DNA of 64,000 nucleotides from Nevskiaceae bacterium (GTDB taxonomy: Bacteria; Pseudomonadota; Gammaproteobacteria; Nevskiales; Nevskiaceae), in the NCBI GenBank assembly GCA_004298465.1, contig SCRT01000014.1:62001-126000 (forward strand). Reading direction: 5' to 3'. Each line of letters begins with the position of its first letter. The first letter of the stretch is position 1. Positions 58,646 through 64,000 of the stretch are shown here, piece by piece. The position numbers were made by a program, and so were the translations under genes. The notes beneath the pieces were generated by a model, which was not told where the DNA came from, made no database searches, and saw only the letters and a program-made list of their open reading frames with translations.

Positions 58646-59872
58646 TCAGCGCGCCGGGGCGGTGGGCGTGGCCTCGACACCGGCTCCGCCGCCTGTGTTC
58701 GCGGTGATGATGGTGCCGACCAGCGTCGTGAATGCGGCTTCCGACAGGTCGTAGACCTTCGTCTGGTAGGCAGGGTGCGTCGGCGGGTGAGTGGCGAGAC
58801 GCGGTCCGCGGGTGTCGGAAATATCCACGTCCACGCGCATCGACAGCCCGATGCGCAGCGGGTTCTCCTTCAGCTCGCCGGGATCGAGCGCGATGCGCAC
58901 GGGGACGCGACGCATGATCTTGATCCAGTTGCCGGTGGCGTTCTGCGGCGGCAGCAGCTCGAAGGCGGCGCCGGTGCCGGCGGAGATGCCTACCACCTTG
59001 CCGTGGTAGACGATGCCGGAACCATAGAGGTCGGCCGTGATGCGGGCTGGCTGGCCGATGCGGATATCGGCGATCTGGGTCTCCTTGAAATTCGCCTCGA
59101 TCCATAGGTCGTCCAGCGGCACGATGGTCAGCAGCGGCTTGCCGATCGCCACGCGCTTGCCGACCTGCACGCTGCGCTGGGCGATGAAGCCGCTCGCGGG
59201 GGCGATGATCTGCGTGCGCTGGAGTTCCAGCCACGCGCTGTGCAGCTGGGCGATGGCCAGCGCCACCTGCGGAATGTCGCGCAGCTCCGGTGCCTGGATC
59301 TGTACTTCCAGCGCGGCGAGCTGGTGCTGCGCCTGCGTGTATTGCTGCCGGGCGGTCTGCCAGGTCGTCTCGGTGTGCTGGAAACGCTCGACCGTGACGC
59401 CGTGGACCGCCAGCAGGCTTTTGTCGCGGTCGTAGTCGCGGCGGGCCTGGTCGCGCTTTGTGCGGCGCAGGGCGATGGTGGCGCGTTCCACGTCGGCTTG
59501 CTGGCGCAGCACTTCGACGTCGCGGATCGCGGCGCCCAGCGCCGCCTTGGCGTGCTCCAGGCCAATGCGCGGGGTGCTGCTGTCCAGCGTCACGAGTGGC
59601 TGCCCGGCGGTGACGAGGTCGGTATCGTCGGCAGCGATCTTCACGACCGTGGCCGAGATCTGCGGCGTCAACGTCACGAGATTGCCGTGCACGTAGGCGT
59701 CCTCGGTCTCGACGTGGAAGCGCCCGTCCACGAGCCAGTAGACGGCGTACGCGACTAGCAGCAGCGTGGAAAACACAAGGATGCTGCCGATCAGCCATTT
59801 GCGGCGGTGCCGGCGCGGGCGGTCGGTGTCCGGGTCGGTTTGTGGATCTGTTTGTGGATCGGGCGTGCTCAT
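58646..59872 (-). CDS. emrA: HlyD/EmrA-family periplasmic adaptor
   Basis: 408-residue membrane-fusion protein. A short cytoplasmic tail with tandem DPQTDPQTDP units is followed by one transmembrane helix (about 26-48). The lipoyl/hairpin region comes next: EDAYVHGNLVTLTPQISATV and RTQIIAPASGFIAQRSVQVG are cited segments, and the coiled coil spans about 100-200. Then comes the beta-barrel domain. It joins EmrB to the outer-membrane factor. The start overlaps the OMF stop by four bases, and emrB follows 13 bp later. Confidence 0.92.
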   Translation of the reverse strand: MSTPDPQTDPQTDPDTDRPRRHRRKWLIGSILVFSTLLLVAYAVYWLVDGRFHVETEDAYVHGNLVTLTPQISATVVKIAADDTDLVTAGQPLVTLDSSTPRIGLEHAKAALGAAIRDVEVLRQQADVERATIALRRTKRDQARRDYDRDKSLLAVHGVTVERFQHTETTWQTARQQYTQAQHQLAALEVQIQAPELRDIPQVALAIAQLHSAWLELQRTQIIAPASGFIAQRSVQVGKRVAIGKPLLTIVPLDDLWIEANFKETQIADIRIGQPARITADLYGSGIVYHGKVVGISAGTGAAFELLPPQNATGNWIKIMRRVPVRIALDPGELKENPLRIGLSMRVDVDISDTRGPRLATHPPTHPAYQTKVYDLSEAAFTTLVGTIITANTGGGAGVEATPTAPAR

Positions 59873-61395
59873 GGGTTTCGAGCCGGTGATGGAGTGTCGG
59901 GAAGCGCATCAACGCTGGCCGCAGGGAGGCGCCCGCCGCCGAGCGCGCGCATCAGCAAGGCGGAATCGGCAAGCTGTGAGAGGCGCGACGCGGCGTAGCC
60001 GATCTCAGCCTGCGTCAGCTCGATCTGCGCGAGATAGGAAGACAGCAGGTCGGCGCTGCCGGCGCGAAATTGCAGGTCGATGAGCCGGGCGCTGGCTTGC
60101 GCGGCGGCACGGCTGCGCTGGCGCGCGGCGCGGCGCACGGCGTCGTTGTCCAGTGCCCGCAGCGCGTCGGCCACCTCGTCGAAGGCAGTCAGCACGGTGG
60201 CGCGGTAGTCCTGTGCGGCGGCTCGGTATTCGGCCTGCGCCTGGCGCTTTTGCGCCCGCAGCCGGCCGCCCTCGAACAGCGGGGCGGCGAGCCCCGCGCC
60301 AACGTTGTACATCTCCGCCAGCGGTCCGCCGAACGCGTTGGGTCTCAATGCGCTGCGGCTGTAGCCGGCGGTCAGTTGCAGCTTCGGCAGCATTTCCGCG
60401 GTCGCGACGCCGACCTGCGCGGATGCGGCGTGCAGCAGGTCGCGCGCCGCGCGGATGTCGGGGCGCTGCGCGACAAGCTGTGAGGGCAGCGTCAGCGGCA
60501 GCGTGGCGGGAAGTGTGAAGGCATCAAGCGTGAAGCGCGGGCCGGCATATTGCGCTGGCGTCACGCCGGTCAGGATGGCCAGCCGGTGGCGGGCGACGGC
60601 GATCTGCTGGTCGTAGTCCGGGATCAAAGCCTCGGTATCTGCCAGCTGCCCCCGGGCCCGCAGCACGTCGGTTTCCAGTGCGGCGCCCAGACGCTCCTGG
60701 TCTTCGATGAGCGCGACGGTGCTGCGTTGCCGGGCGGCGATGGTTTCCAGCGCCGTGCGGGTGGTGCGGGCGCCGCCCTCGGCAAAGGCTGTGGCAACGA
60801 TGTTTGCGACTAGGGTGGCCTCGGCATCGAGTTGGCGGTCGTGGGCCAGCGCGGCGAGCGCCTGGGCGTTCTCGATGCGGCGCGTCAGCTCACCGAAGAT
60901 GTCGAGGTCGTAAGCCGCGGTGAGCTGGGCCTGGTAGAGGTTGAAGGTGTTGACGAACAGCGGGTCGGTAGCCCCGAAGGACAGGCCGGAGGCCCGGCTG
61001 CGTTTGATGCCGGCGCCGGCGCCCAGGCTTGGGTAGCGGCCGCCGTAGACCACGTTCACGACTTCGCGCGCGGCGGCGACACGCTGCTCCGCGGCGGCGC
61101 GCGTCGGGTTGGCGGCCAATGCCTGCCCGACCAGATGGTTGAGCGCCGCATTGTCGTAGAGCGCGTACCAGTCGTGGCGGATGGCGGGCTGCTGGGCAAG
61201 CGCCGGCGTCGTCGTGCCGTTTGTGCTGACGTGTGTTGCCAGGTAACCGGTGTCGTTCGGCGCCGCGGGCGGGTGGAAGTCGGGCCCGACCGTACAGCTG
61301 GTGGCCGCGAGGCCGAAGGCTCCTGCCAAGGCCACGGCCAGCAGGCGCTGAAGGTTCCGCGACGGAGAGGTGGCGCATGAAATTCGAGTGTTCAC
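59869..61395 (-). CDS. Outer-membrane efflux lipoprotein (NodT/OprM type)
   Basis: 508-residue TolC-like outer-membrane factor. From the GTG at 61395, a signal peptide ends LAATSCTVGPDF, where Cys is the lipobox lipidation site. Two OEP domains follow, with the segments TAAYDLDIFGELTRRIENAQ and LTLPSQLVAQRPDIRAARDL. It is the first gene of the OMF-emrA-emrB efflux operon. A perfect 15-bp palindrome lies four bases upstream of the start, between it and the divergent TetR gene. The open frame extends across the TetR gene on the other strand, which is not coding. Confidence 0.9.
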   Translation of the reverse strand: MNTRISCATSPSRNLQRLLAVALAGAFGLAATSCTVGPDFHPPAAPNDTGYLATHVSTNGTTTPALAQQPAIRHDWYALYDNAALNHLVGQALAANPTRAAAEQRVAAAREVVNVVYGGRYPSLGAGAGIKRSRASGLSFGATDPLFVNTFNLYQAQLTAAYDLDIFGELTRRIENAQALAALAHDRQLDAEATLVANIVATAFAEGGARTTRTALETIAARQRSTVALIEDQERLGAALETDVLRARGQLADTEALIPDYDQQIAVARHRLAILTGVTPAQYAGPRFTLDAFTLPATLPLTLPSQLVAQRPDIRAARDLLHAASAQVGVATAEMLPKLQLTAGYSRSALRPNAFGGPLAEMYNVGAGLAAPLFEGGRLRAQKRQAQAEYRAAAQDYRATVLTAFDEVADALRALDNDAVRRAARQRSRAAAQASARLIDLQFRAGSADLLSSYLAQIELTQAEIGYAASRLSQLADSALLMRALGGGRLPAASVDALPDTPSPARNP

Positions 61396-61398
61396 AAA

Positions 61399-61413
61399 AC
61401 TGAACTGTTCAGT
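61399..61413. promoter_or_regulatory. TetR-type operator palindrome
   Basis: ACTGAAC-T-GTTCAGT is a perfect 7-1-7 palindrome between the divergent efflux operon and the tetR gene. It sits at the start of the efflux gene, where bound repressor would block transcription of both units. Confidence 0.65.
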
Positions 61414-61485
61414 ACAGTAGCGCGCTAAACTATGCCTGTCGCGAGGTCGCGTCAAGCAGTTTCGGTGGAGCTCTTTGGCGGAAAC

Positions 61486-62139
61486 ATGAATCCGGCAGGT
61501 GAAGTTGAACATGAACCCCGCTCCGGGGCGGCGCGCAAGACGCAGCGCATCGTGAATGCGGCGCTGCAGGTCTTTCTCGACACCGGCTACGGCGCGGCGA
61601 CGGTGGACGCCATCGCGTCTGCCGCGGGGGTGTCCAAGGCGACCATCTATACGCGCTTTGCCAGCAAGGAAGCGTTGTTCGCGGCCGTCATCGAGCGTGA
61701 ATGTCTGGCGTGTTCGAAACGCATGGCGGTCGTCGAGCAGGCGCCGGCGCTGGAGCTGTCGCAAGCGCTGCGCGAGATCGCCGACATGTTGCTCGACATC
61801 ATCCTGCTGCCGCGCAATCTCGCGATCCAGCGTCTGGTCATCGCGGAGTTGCCACGTTTCCCGGAACTGGGGCGGACGTTCTACGACCGTGGCCCGGCGA
61901 TCACGCTGAAGAACCTGGCGAACTTCGTGCGTGCCCGCGTGGCGCGTGGCGAGCTGCGAGTGGCGGACCCGGCGGTCGCGGCCCAGCACTTCATCAGCCT
62001 GCTGCGCGGCGATATCCAGTGGCGTGCGCTGATGGAGCAGATGGCCGTCTCGGACACGGCACGGCGCGCGGCGCGCGAACGTACGGTGGGCGTATTCATT
62101 CAACTCTATGGTGCGCCCCCGGACGTTGCCAGGCCATGA
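61486..62139 (+). CDS. TetR/AcrR-family repressor of the efflux operon
   Basis: 217-residue regulator. The N-terminal TetR helix-turn-helix reads VDAIASAAGVSKATIYTRF, preceded by RIVNAALQVFLDTGYGAAT. The C-terminal domain (about 80-215) resembles the AcrR-C/TetR_C_7 group (AIQRLVIAELPRFPELGRTF, cited as a segment). I chose the ATG at 61486; ATG 61432 is in frame and would add 18 residues without HTH similarity. It is divergent from the OMF-emrA-emrB operon, and the palindrome between them is its likely operator. The inducer is unknown. Confidence 0.88.
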   Translation: MNPAGEVEHEPRSGAARKTQRIVNAALQVFLDTGYGAATVDAIASAAGVSKATIYTRFASKEALFAAVIERECLACSKRMAVVEQAPALELSQALREIADMLLDIILLPRNLAIQRLVIAELPRFPELGRTFYDRGPAITLKNLANFVRARVARGELRVADPAVAAQHFISLLRGDIQWRALMEQMAVSDTARRAARERTVGVFIQLYGAPPDVARP

Positions 62140-62221
62140 ATGCCGCCCATCGAGCATCCCGTTTGCCGGGTTCCGGGGCGCGGGGAGCCGGGCCGCTGCC
62201 GACCGTATAATGCGCAGCTTC

Positions 62222-63196
62222 ATGGACGCCCGATCTCAATCTTCCATCGCGACTGGCAACGTGCCGGGCGGGGTAGCGGATGCGCCGGCGCTGGACATCG
62301 TGGCCGTCAGCAAGCGCTATGGCGACGTGCACGCGCTGGATGGGCTCGACCTGCGCATCGAATGCGGTGAATATTTCGGCCTGCTCGGGCCCAACGGAGC
62401 CGGCAAGTCCACGTTGATCAACAGCATCTCTGGCCTCGTGCGACCGGACAGCGGCAGCATCCGCGTGCTGGGGCATGACAACCGCAGCGAGTTCCGCGTG
62501 GCGCGCCGGCTGCTGGGTGTGGTGCCGCAGGAACTCGTGTTCGACCCCTTCTTCAAGGTCGAGGACGTGTTGCGGATCCAGGCCGGCTATTACGGCTGCG
62601 GGCCGGAAGCGCAACCGTGGATCGAGGAGCTGATCCAGCGGCTGGACCTCGGTTTCAAGCGCCGCGCGTCGATGCGTACGCTGTCCGGCGGCCAGAAGCG
62701 GCGCGTGATGATCGCGCAGGCGCTCGTGCATCGCCCGCAGGTCGTGATCCTCGACGAACCGACAGCGGGGGTGGATGTCGAGTTGCGGCGTACGCTGTGG
62801 AAGTTCACGCGCGAGCTCAACGCTGCCGGTACCACGATCGTGCTGACGACGCATTACCTCGACGAGGCCCAGGCGCTGTGCCATCGCATCGCCATCGTCG
62901 ACCACGGCAAGCTGAAGCTGGTGGAGACGACGGAGGCGCTGCTGGCGCGCAATCCGTGGCGCTTCCTGCAGCTCAAGCTGGCGGCCGGGACGGTGTTGCC
63001 GGCGGTGCTGGAACCGCTGGTGGCGTCGCGCACCAACGGCAGCGTGGAGCTGAAGCTGCACCGCGATGAACACTCCATCGGTGAAGTGATGGCGGCGCTC
63101 AAGGCAGCGGATGTGGACATCCTCGACATGCACACGCGCGAGCCGCGGCTGGAGGATGTGTTCATCGACCTCACCTACGGGGCCCGCAATGGCTGA
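62222..63196 (+). CDS. yadG: ABC-2 exporter ATPase (YadG-like)
   Basis: About 324 residues from ATG 62222. Walker [21 protein letters not shown] (core GPNGAGKST), the signature LSGGQKRRVMIAQAL, Walker B VVILDEPTAGVDVELRR and the H-loop LTTHYLDEAQALCHR are present. The C-terminal ABC-2-type regulatory part ends EPRLEDVFIDLTYG. The start is uncertain: ATG at 62210 is also in frame and lies inside a TATAAT at 62206-62211. The stop overlaps the permease start by eight bases. Substrate unknown. Confidence 0.9.
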   Translation: MDARSQSSIATGNVPGGVADAPALDIVAVSKRYGDVHALDGLDLRIECGEYFGLLGPNGAGKSTLINSISGLVRPDSGSIRVLGHDNRSEFRVARRLLGVVPQELVFDPFFKVEDVLRIQAGYYGCGPEAQPWIEELIQRLDLGFKRRASMRTLSGGQKRRVMIAQALVHRPQVVILDEPTAGVDVELRRTLWKFTRELNAAGTTIVLTTHYLDEAQALCHRIAIVDHGKLKLVETTEALLARNPWRFLQLKLAAGTVLPAVLEPLVASRTNGSVELKLHRDEHSIGEVMAALKAADVDILDMHTREPRLEDVFIDLTYGARNG

Positions 63197-63965
63197 AGCC
63201 TATTCCGACGTGCGCGGCTTCCGCACGCTGCTGGCCAAGGAGATCCGCCGCTTCGTCTCGGTCATCGGCCAGACCGTGACCGCGCCGGTGGTCACCGCGC
63301 TGCTGTACCTCGTGGTGTTCGCGCAAGCCCTCCGCGGCCAGCCGTCGTCCTATCCGGATGTGAGCTATACGCAGTTCCTGGTGCCGGGGCTGATCATGAT
63401 GAGCGTGCTGCAGAACGCCTTCGCGAACACCTCGTCGAGCCTGACGCAGTCCAAGTTCATGGGCAACCTCGTGTTCGTCCTGATGGCGCCGCTGTCGACG
63501 CTGGAAATATTCGGCGCCTACGTGCTGGCGGCGCTGCTGCGTGCCGCGCTGGTGGTGGTGGTGCTGATCGCCGCTACCTGGCCGTTCGTGCACCTCGTCA
63601 TCGAGCGCCCACTCGCGCTGATCGCGATGTTCCTGCTCGCCGGCGGCACGCTGGCGGCGCTCGGCATGATCGGCGGCATCGTGGCGACGAAGTTCGACCA
63701 TCTCGCGGCGTTCCAGAATTTCGTGGTGATGCCGCTGTCGTTCCTGTCCGGTGTGTTCTACTCCATCCACTCGCTGCCGCCGTTCTGGGAGCAGGTGTCG
63801 CGGTTCAATCCGTTTTTTTACCTGATCGACGGTTTCCGCTATGGTTTCTTCGGGGTCGGCGACGCGCCGATCCTGCATTCGCTGTTGTGGGGGCTGGGTT
63901 GTTTCCTGCTGGTCTCCACGGTATGTATCACGATGCTGAAGACCGGCTACAAGCTGCGCGCCTGA
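63189..63965 (+). CDS. yadH: ABC-2 type permease (YadH-like)
   Basis: 258-residue inner-membrane permease with six hydrophobic helices. It starts at ATG 63189 within the end of the ATPase gene. The ABC-2 membrane domain motifs YTQFLVPGLIMMSVLQNAFA and SFLSGVFYSIHSLPPFWEQV (cited segments) are typical of the YadH / NodJ-type group. With the ATPase it should form an exporter for a lipid, polysaccharide or drug. It ends 35 bp before the window edge; an ATG at 63992 may begin the next gene. Confidence 0.9.
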   Translation: MAEAYSDVRGFRTLLAKEIRRFVSVIGQTVTAPVVTALLYLVVFAQALRGQPSSYPDVSYTQFLVPGLIMMSVLQNAFANTSSSLTQSKFMGNLVFVLMAPLSTLEIFGAYVLAALLRAALVVVVLIAATWPFVHLVIERPLALIAMFLLAGGTLAALGMIGGIVATKFDHLAAFQNFVVMPLSFLSGVFYSIHSLPPFWEQVSRFNPFFYLIDGFRYGFFGVGDAPILHSLLWGLGCFLLVSTVCITMLKTGYKLRA

Positions 63966-64000
63966 TCTCCCCACCGTTCGAGGCTTTTCCGATGACTGCA

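Noticed and set aside
59869-62223. Extension of the OMF frame over the tetR gene
   Set aside because: The lipoprotein signal peptide starts at 61395; the part beyond is antisense to a clear HTH protein.
1-64000. Insertion sequences, prophage genes or CRISPR arrays
   Set aside because: No transposase, integrase, phage structural gene or regularly spaced direct repeat array was found.

Overview
The window is GC-rich (about 65% by eye), densely coded chromosomal DNA from a gammaproteobacterium. Several blocks keep gammaproteobacterial gene order: msbA-lpxK-ycaR-kdsB; rne facing rluC, then HAD, yceF, yceD, rpmF and plsX; gspC-D-E-F; and kdsD-kdsC-lptC-lptA-lptB followed by hpf-ptsN-hprK-rapZ-EIIA-HPr-EI. 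The HprK/RapZ/Ntr-PTS set and the style of the intergenic repeats suggest a Xanthomonadales- or Nevskiales-like lineage, but this cannot be fixed from the sequence alone. I see no transposase, integrase, phage gene or CRISPR array.

Positions 1-13 kb hold a porin / exported methyltransferase / PQQ-like propeller cluster, tRNA-Thr(TGU), tRNA-Gly(CCC) and a series of small metabolic genes: quinone-oxidoreductase-like, GFA, YgiD-type dioxygenase, UPF0126 channel and M20 amidohydrolase. These are followed by FadL and PldA outer-membrane proteins and an exported aspartyl-protease-like protein coupled to an arylamine N-acetyltransferase. Positions 12.7-26.7 kb carry a cupredoxin plus FTR1 iron permease pair behind a Fur-box-like palindrome, a CPA2 antiporter, an OmpA-family protein and DsbD. 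Dehydrogenases, a response regulator coupled to a small DUF6438-like ORF, an AI-2E-family exporter, a hydrolase and HinT complete that stretch.

Positions 26.7-38.9 kb form the envelope and RNA core: msbA, lpxK, a tyrosine-phosphatase-like gene embedded between lpxK and ycaR, kdsB, RNase E, RluC, a HAD phosphatase, YceF, YceD, L32 and PlsX. Here plsX is not followed by fabH-fabD; it runs head-on into gspF. Positions 38.9-45.8 kb hold the type II secretion genes gspC-D-E-F, without gspG onward, preceded by a 2OG-Fe(II) dioxygenase. pmbA is divergent from that set.

The 620-bp gap at 47.2-47.8 kb is a cluster of repeats. Positions 47.8-57 kb are one long minus-strand series for Kdo synthesis, LPS transport, ribosome hibernation and the nitrogen-type PTS. 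The usual rpoN between lptB and hpf is missing, and HprK has a degenerate signature. Positions 57-64 kb hold an EmrAB/outer-membrane-factor efflux operon with a divergent TetR gene and a perfect palindromic operator, then a YadGH-type ABC exporter.

The points I rate highest are the phosphatase in the Kdo/lipid A operon, a composite dispersed intergenic repeat family, the structured kdsB-rne spacer, the absent rpoN with the altered HprK, and the apparent rearrangement junction between plsX and gspF.
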